Notes: generated by a model from the letters alone, not told the origin. A stretch of DNA of 64,000 bases from Bacteroidaceae bacterium (GCA_017622495.1 JAGAQY010000030.1:34594-98593), one strand, 5' to 3'. Shown: positions 26,158-36,200, counted from the first letter of the stretch. Numbers and translations are program-made.

Positions 26158-26230
26158 TACACCCTCAGGGACTCGAACCCTGGACCCATTGATTAAGAGT
26201 CAATTGCTCTACCAACTGAGCTAAGAGTGC
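26158..26230 (-). tRNA. tRNA-Lys (anticodon CTT)
   Basis: 73 bases. The acceptor stem GCACTCT pairs with AGGGTGT using two G-U pairs. The anticodon stem ATTGA/TCAAT holds loop CTCTTAA with anticodon CTT, and the T arm is CAGGG-TTCGAGT-CCCTG. Discriminator A; CCA not encoded. It has its own promoter and terminator. Confidence 0.96.
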
Positions 26231-26251
26231 ATCTCCTTTTCAATTGCGATG

Positions 26252-26282
26252 CAAAGGTACAGCTTTATTTTCAATCAGCAAA
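26252..26282 (-). promoter_or_regulatory. Promoter of tRNA-Lys
   Basis: Reading on the minus strand: TTTG (26282-26279), 19 bases, TACCTTTG (26259-26252). A full match to the Bacteroidetes consensus, with the tRNA starting 21 bases downstream. Confidence 0.85.
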
Positions 26283-26373
26283 ACTTTTCCAACTTTTTTT
26301 TCAAAAAATCTTCATTTTTTCTTCTTGCCACAATCCTCGCCTTTCATCGCCACAGTGGTCTATCGGATGTGAA

Positions 26374-27177
26374 TCACTCAAATTCAAAGAGTTCCGATGG
26401 AGTTGTGCGTTTCAGGGCAGCAAGATAAAAATCCTTGCCAGGAATAGCACCCACGCCACGAAGTTCCCACTCTACGGTTTTATAGGCCAGCTCCGGATGA
26501 TTATTTTCGCGACTAAGATGACAAAGCCAGATACACTTCAGATGTTCGGTAAGATTCTGAGCCAGGAATTTTGCCGCCTCCTTATTGCTCAGATGGCCAT
26601 TGGGCCCCATGATACGCTCTTTCAGGTATTGAGGATAGGGACCATGCGCCAGCATCTCTTCATCATAATTGGCTTCCAATATAAGATAGTTTGCACGCTC
26701 AATATATGAGGCCACTGTAGATGTTATATGACCTATATCGGTAATGAAGCAGAAGCACTTGCCATCATGCTCGATGCAGTAGCCCACATTGTCGCTACCA
26801 TCATGCGGAACTTCAAAGGGGGTAATCTGGAAATCACGGAAATTGAGCACCTCATCCTTCTCCACATACCTCATACATGATACCAGCTTCTGCGTCATGC
26901 AATAATTCTTGTTTATCCCCACATGAGTGGCACGTGTGGCATATATAGGTATGTTGTACTTTTCACCAAGAGTACCAAGAGACTTGATATGATCGGCATG
27001 ATCATGAGTGACAAACACGCCCATGATACGATCAAAATCAATGCCCACATCCTTGAGAGCGCCCTTTATAGTACGCACCGGGATGCCAGCATCTATCAAG
27101 ATACCATAGTCCTCGGTACCCAAATAAAAGCAGTTTCCACTGCTTCCGCTTGCCAGACAAATAAATTTCAGTTTCAT
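26374..27177 (-). CDS. MBL-fold metallohydrolase (YycJ/WalJ-like)
   Basis: 267 residues. The metal-binding signature THDHADH lies near residue 57, after the typical N-terminal strand LASGSSGNCFYLGT that defines the YycJ/WalJ subgroup of metallo-beta-lactamase-fold enzymes. Further ligands fit PHDGSDNVGY and TDIGH. These are predicted exonucleases or phosphodiesterases; the in vivo role is not settled in Bacteroidetes. It starts 30 bases beyond the tamL stop and is probably transcribed with it. Full length. Confidence 0.9.
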   Translation of the reverse strand: MKLKFICLASGSSGNCFYLGTEDYGILIDAGIPVRTIKGALKDVGIDFDRIMGVFVTHDHADHIKSLGTLGEKYNIPIYATRATHVGINKNYCMTQKLVSCMRYVEKDEVLNFRDFQITPFEVPHDGSDNVGYCIEHDGKCFCFITDIGHITSTVASYIERANYLILEANYDEEMLAHGPYPQYLKERIMGPNGHLSNKEAAKFLAQNLTEHLKCIWLCHLSRENNHPELAYKTVEWELRGVGAIPGKDFYLAALKRTTPSELFEFE

Positions 27178-27207
27178 ATATATTCTTATTATTTTTCACA
27201 TTAATCA

Positions 27208-29532
27208 TCAGAACGGATATCCCACTGCAAAGTGCCATGCAAAATCTCGTCTGAGCTTAGGTCTGAGCACCGGATAGCGTAATGGTCCCTCCAGATAAGC
27301 CGGGTTTATCGCTTTCATGGCCACGTCAAAACGAAGCACAAGGAAATTCAGGTCAAGGCGCAATCCTGCACCATACGACACGGCAATCTGTTTATAAAAG
27401 GTATTGAGATCAAACATACCATCCGGCTGGTCATCATAGTCATAGATGGTCCAGATATTTCCCGCATCCACAAACAGTGCTCCATTAAACTTCCAGAAAA
27501 GGGCCATACGATATTCAAGGCTGAGATCCAGCTTTATATCGCCCGATTGGTTGATATAGTCTATAGCGCCATCTCTCGGCACATAGCTTCCCGGACCCAA
27601 GGCACGCACCGACCATCCACGCACACTATTGGCGCCACCGGAGTAATAACGCTTTTCAAATGGGAGCATTCGTGCATTACCGTAAGGGAAGGCTATTCCC
27701 GTACCCACATGAAGCAAGAGCGAGTTGCGCTTGTCGATGTTCATGTTCATCGTCCACGAAAGGTCATTCTTTAGATATTGGGCATAAGCTATATTAAACA
27801 AGCGGTACTGCCCCAGCGAGTCCTTGCGCATATTAAACGCCTCGGACATCAGATTGAGCAGATTACCAGATGTCTCTACCCCCACACGCACCGAATGCGT
27901 CACATCAAAATAGTCTTTCACTACGCCTGCATCAGGCGAGGTATAGTAGAAATCATAAGCAGTACGGAAGATAAAGAGGTCTTCGTAGTTAAACTTCACG
28001 ATAGAATTTCTACTATTAAACTGTTGCAGATAGATATCAACAAAAGTAGGGTTCTTCCATGGCACAGACACCAGGTTTATCCCGAGCAAATCAAGGCGAT
28101 GCTTCACCTGCGGAGTGGTATTCCACAAGTAGCTCCATGAGGCGGAGAACACATTACGCACAAACTCCGGACGGTCCTGAGCGTTAAACTGAAATCCCAG
28201 CTGAGTTGTGGCCCTGCTGCGACGCTGCACCTCGTTGCTAAGAAAAGGAAGGATAAAGCGTGGAAAGTTCAAGCTCATATCGGCTCCATACTCAAGGAAG
28301 AAGCCTGAAGCATAGTCAGACAATTGGGTAACCCTCTCATAGGCTCCACGCAACTTGAGTGTAAACACCTCGGAGCCACGAAACAGGTTACGGTTGGTAA
28401 ACGACAAAGCGGCAGACACGCCAAAATCGCCAGCCGTATTCGTTACGTCAAACTCTGCGCCAGTCGAGATCTTCTTCGCCGGATAAAGCGCCACATTACA
28501 GTCGAGCGTGCTATCATTCCTTTCCACGAAGTCTATATTAGCATACTTCAGTGCGCCGAATCGGCCAAACGAAGCATAAGATTCCCTCACCCTTCGATTG
28601 TCATACAGCATACCCGACGAGAACTGCAAGGATTGGCTCAACACACGAGGCCGAAGCACGGCATGCGTATGATAGTAAAAGTTTGCATCATCATACCTCA
28701 ACGAGTCATCAAAAGAGAAGTCGTGCTGATAGTTGTACGACACCGGATACATATAATAGTTTATATCACCTATCTTATATTTATTATGAGGCACCGATAC
28801 ACGTTGGCCCTCATCTCCTCTATACATCTGTTTGCTACGTATGCGCATCACAAGATTGGCCTCCGACGAGTTGCGTGCCGTATCCACGAGATAGGTGATA
28901 TAATCCTTGTTAAACCCGAAATATCCATGATTGTGCAGATATTCCGCCAAGCGGCTGCGTTCCTTGTTCAGCACATTGGCATCCAAAGCCTCACCCACCT
29001 TGAGCAACGAATTGACGGTATCACTGAGCATATCGGCAACCAACATGGTATCGGTAGAACGATAATCGATTGAAGATATACGGTACAATCTCTGCGGCTT
29101 TATATAATAGTTTACCTTTAATTTACGCCCGTACACAAAGGTATCGGCACTGACACTGGCATTCAGATAACCCCGGTTCTCCAATATACGCTGCAGGTTG
29201 GTACAATTCTTCTCCGTACTGGCCGCATCGTACAGGCAAGGCGGCTCACCCATTTTCTTCAGCGTACGATTGATATAGTTATCCTTTTCTCCTGCCAAGC
29301 AATACAGGCGAAGTGGCAGGCGAAAGAGCCCGAACGTGCGCTTATTGGTTCTCTGATCTACTTTGGACTTCAACGACCTGGCCAGCGCCGGGTCGGTCTC
29401 AGACACCACCTTCACCTGGTCCAACAAATAGGCATCGTCAGGCAGATGACGCGACACCGAGCAGGAAGATAAGGCCACCACCATTATCCCTATCAGAAAC
29501 ATGCATATGTTTTTTCTCGCGTTCATCCTCAA
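27208..29532 (-). CDS. tamL: TamL-type outer-membrane lipoprotein (Omp85/BamA superfamily)
   Basis: 774 residues. The lipobox ALSSC near residue 23 marks it as a lipoprotein, which distinguishes the Bacteroidetes TamL from proteobacterial TamA. The N-terminal half holds POTRA-like repeats (for example RGYLNASVSAD and HNHGYFGFNKDYITY), and the C-terminal half is a surface-antigen barrel with GGANSVRGWSVRALGPG, the lid-lock region of the superfamily, near residue 635. It should assist insertion or transport of envelope components together with a TamB partner, which is not in the window. Divergent from a SpoU methyltransferase gene, sharing a symmetrical promoter region. A second ATG lies at 29526. 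Confidence 0.88.
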   Translation of the reverse strand: MRMNARKNICMFLIGIMVVALSSCSVSRHLPDDAYLLDQVKVVSETDPALARSLKSKVDQRTNKRTFGLFRLPLRLYCLAGEKDNYINRTLKKMGEPPCLYDAASTEKNCTNLQRILENRGYLNASVSADTFVYGRKLKVNYYIKPQRLYRISSIDYRSTDTMLVADMLSDTVNSLLKVGEALDANVLNKERSRLAEYLHNHGYFGFNKDYITYLVDTARNSSEANLVMRIRSKQMYRGDEGQRVSVPHNKYKIGDINYYMYPVSYNYQHDFSFDDSLRYDDANFYYHTHAVLRPRVLSQSLQFSSGMLYDNRRVRESYASFGRFGALKYANIDFVERNDSTLDCNVALYPAKKISTGAEFDVTNTAGDFGVSAALSFTNRNLFRGSEVFTLKLRGAYERVTQLSDYASGFFLEYGADMSLNFPRFILPFLSNEVQRRSRATTQLGFQFNAQDRPEFVRNVFSASWSYLWNTTPQVKHRLDLLGINLVSVPWKNPTFVDIYLQQFNSRNSIVKFNYEDLFIFRTAYDFYYTSPDAGVVKDYFDVTHSVRVGVETSGNLLNLMSEAFNMRKDSLGQYRLFNIAYAQYLKNDLSWTMNMNIDKRNSLLLHVGTGIAFPYGNARMLPFEKRYYSGGANSVRGWSVRALGPGSYVPRDGAIDYINQSGDIKLDLSLEYRMALFWKFNGALFVDAGNIWTIYDYDDQPDGMFDLNTFYKQIAVSYGAGLRLDLNFLVLRFDVAMKAINPAYLEGPLRYPVLRPKLRRDFAWHFAVGYPF

Positions 29533-29570
29533 TTATTCTTTAGACAGCAAACAATCACCGCAAATTATCT

Positions 29571-29613
29571 TGCAAACTTACATAAAATTTCTCGTTTTTT
29601 GTGTAAGTTTGCA
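29571..29613. promoter_or_regulatory. Symmetric divergent promoter: 12-bp inverted repeat made of two TAAGTTTG boxes
   Basis: TGCAAACTTACA (29571-29582) and TGTAAGTTTGCA (29602-29613) are perfect inverse copies, 19 bases apart. Each contains a TAnnTTTG box directed outward: leftward to tamL (start 29532) and rightward to the SpoU methyltransferase (start 29653). Confidence 0.65.
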
Positions 29614-29652
29614 GTGTTTTTCATACTGCACATCGTGTAAATTCAATAATGC

Positions 29653-30411
29653 ATGTTAAGTAAAGCCAAAATAAAGCTTATACAGTCACTTGAACTGAAG
29701 AAGAAACGCCGCGAAGAGCGACTCTTCGTCGCCGAAGGTCCTAAAGTAGTGGGCGACCTGCTCCCCTATTTCACTTGTCGGCTCATCGTTGCAAGTAACA
29801 GTTGGTTAGAGCAACATCCACACATCAAGGCCGATGAGGTAATAGAAGCCACGACAGACGAACTGCGCAAAGCCAGTTTCCTGAAAGCCCCGCAAGATGT
29901 ACTGGCCCTCTTCGAGTTGCCCGACTACCCCACCCCTGACAATATCTCAGACAAGGAGCTATGCCTTGCCCTCGACGACATCCAGGACCCAGGAAACCTG
30001 GGCACCATCATCCGAGTGGCCGACTGGTTTGGCATACGCCACATCTTCTGCTCTATAGGCACCACCGATGCCTATAGTCCCAAAACCGTACAAGCCTCCA
30101 TGGGTGCTGTCGCTCGCGTACAAATGCACTACGTAGATTTGCCACAATATCTCTCAGCAGTACGTAGCAACCATCCACAGACGCCTATCTATGGAACCTT
30201 CCTTGAAGGAAGCAATATCTACAACGAGCCATTATCAACGAGTGGGATCATCGTCATGGGCAACGAAGGCAATGGCATCAGCGACCCAGTCAAGCAAACA
30301 GTTTCACACAAGCTCTTCATCCCCAACTACCCCGAGGGATGCGTCACCTCAGAGTCGCTCAACGTCGCCATCGCTACAGCCATCACCTGCTCAGAATTTC
30401 GCAGGAGATAG
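29653..30411 (+). CDS. SpoU/TrmH-family RNA 2'-O-methyltransferase
   Basis: 252 residues. An N-terminal substrate-binding domain (residues 1-95, with RREERLFVAEGPKVV) is followed by the SPOUT domain with motif 1 DIQDPGNLGTIIR (about 110-122), motif 2 GNEGNGIS (about 206) and motif 3 SLNVAIATAI (about 236). It methylates ribose in rRNA or tRNA; sequence alone does not decide between RlmB-like and other targets. Divergently transcribed from tamL. A bidirectional terminator separates it from the convergent downstream gene. Confidence 0.92.
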   Translation: MLSKAKIKLIQSLELKKKRREERLFVAEGPKVVGDLLPYFTCRLIVASNSWLEQHPHIKADEVIEATTDELRKASFLKAPQDVLALFELPDYPTPDNISDKELCLALDDIQDPGNLGTIIRVADWFGIRHIFCSIGTTDAYSPKTVQASMGAVARVQMHYVDLPQYLSAVRSNHPQTPIYGTFLEGSNIYNEPLSTSGIIVMGNEGNGISDPVKQTVSHKLFIPNYPEGCVTSESLNVAIATAITCSEFRRR

Positions 30412-30437
30412 CCCCCGACCCTGTTACGTAACAGACA

Positions 30438-30476
30438 AAAAAAAGTCGGCCATCCTAAGATGCCGACTTTCTTTTT
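30438..30476. terminator. Bidirectional intrinsic terminator
   Basis: AAAGTCGGC (30442-30450) pairs with GCCGACTTT (30462-30470), extended inward by ATC/GAT. An A run precedes it and a T run follows it, so it works for the methyltransferase (+) and the convergent gene (-). Confidence 0.85.
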
Positions 30477-30486
30477 ATCCTATCAT

Positions 30487-30858
30487 TCATTCCGGATGCT
30501 GCGCATAGTACTCATTCCACTGACGCTGCACCTCCTGCCAGTCTACCACTTCACCATCGGCCACGGCCTCGGCCTGACGCAGCGCCTCATCGCGTTGCTT
30601 GCGCTCAGCATAGCGTTCCTTCATAGTAGCTATCGTAGCATCATCAAGCACATGGATTACCCCACGGCGTATACATTCCTGCAACTCCACCGGGCCAAAG
30701 GCCTTACCTTGGACATTGAAATCCGAAATATTAAATTCGAATACCGTACGCAATGTATGGCGCACCATCTTCTGTTGGTTACGATTGCCGGCCATCTTGC
30801 GTCCGAGCAGTTTGCGGATAATATCTATCTCACGCTGTGAAAACTTGTTTCTTCCCAT
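30487..30858 (-). CDS. Conserved Bacteroidales hypothetical protein, cytoplasmic
   Basis: 123 residues, basic and helical, with no signal peptide. It starts MGRNKFSQREIDIIRKLL and continues with KMVRHTLRTVFEFNISDFN and the segment GKAFGPVELQECIRRG. The basic N-terminus followed by a predicted helix-turn pattern could suggest nucleic-acid binding, but I do not recognise a named domain. I recall similar proteins in other Bacteroidales. It is the last gene of the ileS-lspA-DUF4296 leftward run (10-base gap to the preceding gene), so it is probably co-expressed with lipoprotein maturation genes without a proven link. Confidence 0.65.
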   Translation of the reverse strand: MGRNKFSQREIDIIRKLLGRKMAGNRNQQKMVRHTLRTVFEFNISDFNVQGKAFGPVELQECIRRGVIHVLDDATIATMKERYAERKQRDEALRQAEAVADGEVVDWQEVQRQWNEYYAQHPE

Positions 30859-30868
30859 TTGGTATAAC

Positions 30869-31177
30869 CTATATCAATAGCATTGTCATCGTAAACCGTT
30901 CTCCCGCACATGATGAGCAGGGTGTCAACCGATAGGCATACATCACCGTATCATTCGCTTCGTCGCATAGTGCCCATGTCAACTGATTGAGCGAGACCGT
31001 CTTTCCATCCAAGTCAGCACGATGACTGAGCAGTATCGGCGTATCCACATATATCGTAGAGTGCATCTCGCCAACAAAAGGATAATAGGCAGTAACCTGC
31101 TTGTTTATCTCCACTACAAAGTCATCGAGATGGCTTTCATCAGGGAGAATAATGGTGTGTGAATAGTAACGTGCCAT
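30869..31177 (-). CDS. Small conserved hypothetical protein
   Basis: 102 residues from the ATG at 31177. An in-frame ATG at 31303 would overlap the upstream gene by over 120 bases and gives a tail of unlikely composition. The protein starts MARYYSHTIILPDESHLDDF and has no signal peptide or membrane segment; no domain recognised. It sits 4 bases after the DUF4296 gene and 10 bases before the next gene, so it belongs to the same transcript. The tight packing and clean start support it being real. Confidence 0.6.
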   Translation of the reverse strand: MARYYSHTIILPDESHLDDFVVEINKQVTAYYPFVGEMHSTIYVDTPILLSHRADLDGKTVSLNQLTWALCDEANDTVMYAYRLTPCSSCAGERFTMTMLLI

Positions 31178-31181
31178 AGGC

Positions 31182-32018
31182 TTATTTTTTTCTTGATTGA
31201 CCTGCTTCCATAGAATCAACGTGCAACGAGTCGGAATGTTCCACCTGCCTACAACGCATGAGCGAAGGAGCCACCAGCAACAAGTGCTCACCCACCCTAT
31301 CACTCTTCAGGTATGCCTCACCTTCGATGTTCTTCACCAGAGCTGTATCTGCAGCAGTAATGACAAAATCGCCAGAGCTGTAAAGCAGCGTATCGGTACT
31401 TACGATAGAGTCGTTCACATATTCCACCTTAAGGTTAAGGTGTAGGTATCTGTGCAGCGAGTCTATATCATCGTCCAAGAACAGGACCTTTCCACACCAG
31501 GTCAAGTGATCACCTGCCTTGAAATTTGTGTCGGCAGGTATAGTAAAGGCATATCTACTGTTGGCCAGAGGCGATGAGGTCATCTGCACCACACGTGCAT
31601 CGTACCATAAGTCCACTGAGTCTCCGGCTACAGCAACAGCCTTGCGAGCCTTTATCAGCTGTCCCTCATTCTCCATCCGCTGAATATCGGCTTCGATACG
31701 TTTCGACAGATTGGTATACACTTCAGACAATCCTTCGGGATAGCGGGCATAGTAGACTAACGATGAGTCTATCTCCGCTTTGGTCACGCCATGCTTGTCA
31801 TATACATAATCAAAGTAGAGGTCTTTCTTGTAGCGCTGGCTCGACGGCAGGTCACTGATCATCACCTGTGCCAGATGGTAATCGTAAAGCACATCTTCGA
31901 GTTTATCAGGCGGAATCACATTCCCCTTGGGCTTATCGGCACAAGCGGACAACAGTGACAATACCACTACAGCCACCAACTGCAGACTATTTCGAAGCGC
32001 CCTTCTCATCAGCAGCAT
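31182..32018 (-). CDS. DUF4296-type lipoprotein
   Basis: 278 residues. The signal with lipobox LLSAC (Cys near residue 26) shows it is exported and lipidated. The following segment (IPPDKLEDVLYDYHLAQVM, then KHGVTKAEIDSSLVYYAR) is characteristic of DUF4296, a Bacteroidetes family of unknown function usually found beside lspA. Its start lies inside the last codons of lspA (32-base overlap from 32018, or 23 bases from the alternative ATG at 32009), so the two are probably translationally coupled. The C-terminal region is low in complexity and of unknown role. Confidence 0.82.
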   Translation of the reverse strand: MLLMRRALRNSLQLVAVVVLSLLSACADKPKGNVIPPDKLEDVLYDYHLAQVMISDLPSSQRYKKDLYFDYVYDKHGVTKAEIDSSLVYYARYPEGLSEVYTNLSKRIEADIQRMENEGQLIKARKAVAVAGDSVDLWYDARVVQMTSSPLANSRYAFTIPADTNFKAGDHLTWCGKVLFLDDDIDSLHRYLHLNLKVEYVNDSIVSTDTLLYSSGDFVITAADTALVKNIEGEAYLKSDRVGEHLLLVAPSLMRCRQVEHSDSLHVDSMEAGQSRKK

Positions 32019-32646
32019 GATTCGGACCCTCGAGTCCCCAGTTCATACATTTATTATAGAACAGCAGCACCGCGATGACGGCACAGCTGATGCAAGCATC
32101 GGCAAAGTTGAAGATGGGGCTGAAGAAGATGAAGTGCTCACCTCCGACGAAGGGAAGCCAATCGGGCCAGTTCCACTCCACCAAGGGGAAGTAAAACATA
32201 TCCACCACCTTACCCTTGAGCAGAGGAGCATATCCATCGCCCCACGACACCATCTCAGAGACAGCATAGGGCGTACTCTCCGAAAATAGGGGGCCATAGA
32301 ACACACAGTCGAAGATATTACCTGCCGCACCCGCAATAATCAAGGCCACACACGCAATATATCCTCGCGGAAAACCCTTGCCACGTATCTTATAAAGGTA
32401 ATACACGAAACAGCCTACGGCAATGATGCGGAAGAGCGTCAGGAAAATCTTCCCGAATATCTCCATGCCGAATGCCATGCCGGGGTTCTCGGTGAAGTAG
32501 ATGTAAAACCAGTCAGTGACATGAATACTCTCATACAAGCGCATGTTGAGCTTCACCGCCAACTTGATTACTTGGTCTATGATAAGGCAGATGGCCACTA
32601 TGAGCGCAGCCATTCGCCCTTCGGATAGCTTTAGCTTCAATTTCAT
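31987..32646 (-). CDS. lspA: Lipoprotein signal peptidase (signal peptidase II)
   Basis: 219 residues, somewhat longer than proteobacterial LspA, as usual in Bacteroidetes. This integral membrane aspartyl protease removes the signal peptide of diacylglyceryl-modified prolipoproteins. Four membrane helices are evident. The catalytic aspartates fit GNIFDCVFYG (about residue 113) and FNFADA (about residue 190), and an insertion between them (residues about 120-170) is typical of the phylum. Lies between the DksA-like gene and DUF4296. This order, with ileS upstream, is one I recall from other Bacteroidales. Confidence 0.94.
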   Translation of the reverse strand: MKLKLKLSEGRMAALIVAICLIIDQVIKLAVKLNMRLYESIHVTDWFYIYFTENPGMAFGMEIFGKIFLTLFRIIAVGCFVYYLYKIRGKGFPRGYIACVALIIAGAAGNIFDCVFYGPLFSESTPYAVSEMVSWGDGYAPLLKGKVVDMFYFPLVEWNWPDWLPFVGGEHFIFFSPIFNFADACISCAVIAVLLFYNKCMNWGLEGPNHAADEKGASK

Positions 32647-32657
32647 TTGTATTCCAT

Positions 32658-32787
32658 TAAGGAGTTAAGTAGTCAAATGGAGATACCCGCTTCGTTCCTT
32701 GGGGAGATACAGGCTAATAGCTTTTTCGCGCGTAATAACATTCAGCCTTTATCTCCTTTTAACTCCATTAACTCCCTTTATCTCCTA
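32658..32787. repeat. Second copy of the dispersed palindromic element
   Basis: Left arm GGAGTTAAG...GGAGATA and right arm TATCTCCTTTTAACTCC flank the core CTAATAGCTTTTTCGCGCG (32714-32732). It is related to 22295-22466 but diverged, and it fills the gap between lspA and the DksA-like gene. Confidence 0.65.
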
Positions 32788-32790
32788 AAA

Positions 32791-33168
32791 TCATTTCTTT
32801 CCCTGCTTGGCCTCAATGCTCAGCGTAGCGTGAGGAACAGCACGGAGACGGCCTGCGGGGATGAGCTTGCCTGTCTCGCGGCAGATGCCATACGTCTTGT
32901 TCTCGATACGCACGAGAGCTGCCTGCAAGCTCTGGATAAACTTCATCTGACGCTGGGCCAGACGCATGGTCTCCTCCTTGGAGAGCGTGTTGGCACCCTC
33001 TTCCAGAATCTTATAGGTAGGAGCCGTGTCGTGGTCCGTATTATTGTCACGGTTGCTCAACGAGCCCTTCAGGTTGTCGTAGTCGCGTTGGGCCAGTTCT
33101 AACTTCTCTAAAATGATGGTGCGGAACTCTTCCAGCTCCTCGTCAGTGTAGCGTGTTTTTTCTGCCAT
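32791..33168 (-). CDS. TraR/DksA-like regulator lacking the zinc cysteines
   Basis: 125 residues. The N-terminal coiled-coil (about 10-80) and C-terminal globular part (YGICRETGKLIPAGRLRAVPHAT, about 93-115) have the DksA layout, but only one of the four zinc-finger cysteines remains (GICRETG). Such zinc-independent forms are known in other bacteria. It is expected to bind RNA polymerase through the secondary channel and modulate transcription, perhaps with ppGpp. It lies 57 bases downstream of ileS in the same direction and ahead of lspA. Confidence 0.85.
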   Translation of the reverse strand: MAEKTRYTDEELEEFRTIILEKLELAQRDYDNLKGSLSNRDNNTDHDTAPTYKILEEGANTLSKEETMRLAQRQMKFIQSLQAALVRIENKTYGICRETGKLIPAGRLRAVPHATLSIEAKQGKK

Positions 33169-33225
33169 AGTTTTTTTTTCGTTGTTTAGGGGGTTAGGGC
33201 CGAAGCCCTAACCTATATGTTAATA

Positions 33226-36200
33226 CTAAATCTTTTCTACTTTTGCCAGCAGGGTGAATCCGTCAAACTCGAGTGCGGCACCATCGGTCACCTCAGCTAT
33301 AGTAAGGCTGTCGGCAAGCACCTGGTTGCAGATGTATGCTTTGTGCTCCTCGATGGCAGCATCACTGTTCTCATTGCTGCTCAAGGTCACGGCGATACGG
33401 TCTACAATCTCGAAGCCGCTCGACTTACGGATATTCTGAATCTTGCTCACAAGCTCACGGGCTATACCCTCGCGACGCAACGCATCGGTCACGGTCACGT
33501 CGAGCGCTACGGTGAGCACACCCTCGTTGGCAACTACCCAGCCGGGGATATCCTCGCTGTAGATCTCTACCTCGCCAGCCTCAATCTCGGCAGGTGTACC
33601 GTTCAGGTCGAGGGTGAGACGACCGGCTGTCTCCAGCTCGGTGATCTGCTCTTGAGTCATGGCACCCACAGCTGCAGCTACCTGCTTCATCAAGGGACCG
33701 AACTTCTTACCCAAGATCTTGAAGTTACACTTCACCTTCTTCACGAGGATGTCCGATGCGCCCTCCACGAAGTCAATCTCCTTCACGTTCACCTCGTTCA
33801 TGATGAGCGGTTTCACAGCCTCGAGGCGTGCCTTCAGCTCGGCATCTACGGGAATCATCAGCTTCTGCAAAGGCTGCTTCACGATGATGTTCACCTTCTT
33901 GCGCAATGCCAAGCCCATGGACGACACCTTTTGTGCCAGCTCCATACGCATCTCGAGTTCCTTGTCCACAAGCGACTCGTCGCATACGGGGAACTGTGCC
34001 AAGTGTACAGAGTCTACCGTGTCGCGGCCAGTTGCGCCCACAAGGTCCATGTAGAGCTTGTCGGCATAGAAGGGAGCGATGGGCGCCATCAGCTTCACCA
34101 CGGTCTCAAGACAGGTATACAGTGTCTGGTAGGCGGCCAACTTATCCTCGGTATAGCCAGCACCCCAGAAACGTTTGCGGCAAAGGCGTACATACCAGTT
34201 GGAGAGGTTGTCGTTGACAAAGTCGTTGATGAGACGTCCGGCACGAGTAGGCTCGTAGTCGGCATAGCAGGCATCCACATTCTTTATCAAGGTGTTCAGT
34301 TCAGAGATGATCCAGCGGTCAATCTCGGGGCGCTCGGCTACAGGCACCTCGGCCTCACCGTAGTGGAAACCGTCGAGGTTGGCGTAGGGAGCAAAGAACT
34401 TATAGGTATTGTGCAGTGTGCCGAAGAACTTGCGCATCACCTCCACTACACCCTCTTCGTCGAACTTGAGGTTGTCCCAGGGCGAAGAGTTGGTAATCAT
34501 ATACCAGCGCAAGGGGTCGCTACCATACTTCTCGATGGCGCCGAAGGGGTCTACGGCATTGCCCAGACGCTTCGACATCTTGTTGCCGTTCTTGTCGAGC
34601 ACAAGACCGTTGGAGATAACGTTCTTGTAGGCCACGCTGTCGAATACCATCGTAGCAATGGCATGCAAGGTAAAGAACCATCCACGGGTCTGGTCCACAC
34701 CCTCGGCGATGAAGTCGGCAGGATAGTAGGAGCGGTCGTCCACGATCTCCTTGTTCTCGAACGGATAGTGCAGCTGTGCATAGGGCATGGCACCCGAGTC
34801 GAACCATACGTCGATGAGGTCGAGCTCGCGCTTCATGGGCTTGCCACTCTCCGATACGAGGATGATGTCATCCACATAGGGGCGGTGGAGGTCAATCTTG
34901 TCGTAGTTCTCCTTATTATATACGCCTGGCTCGAAGCCCATCTCCTTGTAGGGGTTCGCGGTCATGAAGCCGGCGGCGATTGATTTCTCTATTTCATTGT
35001 ACAGCTCCTCTACCGAACCGATGCAGAGCTCCTCGCCCTCCTCGCTGCGCCAGATAGGCAGCGGAGTGCCCCAGTAGCGTGAGCGGCTGAGGTTCCAGTC
35101 GTTGAGGTTCTCGAGCCACTTGCCGAAGCGGCCTGTACCGGTGCTCTCGGGCTTCCAGTTGATGGTCTTGTTGAGTTCCATCATACGCTCCTTCACTGCG
35201 GTAGAGCGGATAAACCATGAGTCGAGCGGATAGTAGAGCACAGGCTTGTCGGTGCGCCAGCAGTGCGGATAGTTATGCACGTGCTTCTCTATCTTGAATG
35301 CCTTATTGGCACCCTTCATATTGAGGCAGATGTATACGTCGAGCGACTCGGCAGCGGCAGCGGCCTTCTCGTCGTAGCGGCCATCGACCATGAACTGCGG
35401 GTCGTAGGCGTTCTTCACCCAACGTCCTTCATACTCCTTGTAGAGTTCCTGGTTGACGCATGTGGTGAGGAACTGCTCGTCGAGCTCCTCCATGAGGTAG
35501 AACTTACCGGTGAGGTCCACCATGGGGCGTGTCTCTCCCTTCTTGTTGATCATGAAGAGCGAGGGGATGCCAGCTGCACGGGCCACAAAGGCGTCGTCGG
35601 CACCGAAGGTGGGAGCGATATGTACGATACCCGTACCATCCTCGGTGGTCACATAGTCGCCGGGGATTACACGGAAAGCCTGTGCTGAAGCATCCTTCCA
35701 CTGTCCGTTCTCGTCAATGCTCACGGGCTTCACCCAGGGGAGCAGCTGCTCATATTCCATGCCTACGAGGTCGGTACCCTTGTACTCGCCCACCACCTTG
35801 TAGGGCACGAGCTTGTCGCCGGGCTTGTAGTCTTCGAGTGCGAGGTCAGCAGCCTTGGGGTTGAAGTGCATGCCGAGGAGCGCCTTGGCCAATACCACGG
35901 TCATCTTCTCGCCAGAGTAAGCGTTGTAGGTCTGCACGGCCACATAGTCAATCTTGGGGCCTACGCAGAGCGCCGTATTTGAAGGCAGTGTCCACGGTGT
36001 GGTGGTCCATGCAATGAAGTACGGTGTACCCCACTCGGCCATCTCGGGCTTGGGGTTCTTCATGCGGAACTGACCCACAACGGTGGTGTCCTTCACGTCG
36101 CGATAGCATCCGGGCTGGTTGAGCTCGTGTGAGCTGAGTCCCGTACCTGCAGCAGGCGAATAGGGCTGTATGGTGTATCCCTTGTAGAGCAGTCCCTTGT

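Noticed and set aside
33217..34983. 588-codon plus-strand frame opposite ileS
   Set aside because: It mirrors ileS codons and has a composition rich in His, Leu and Val typical of antisense shadows; ileS on the other strand is unambiguous.
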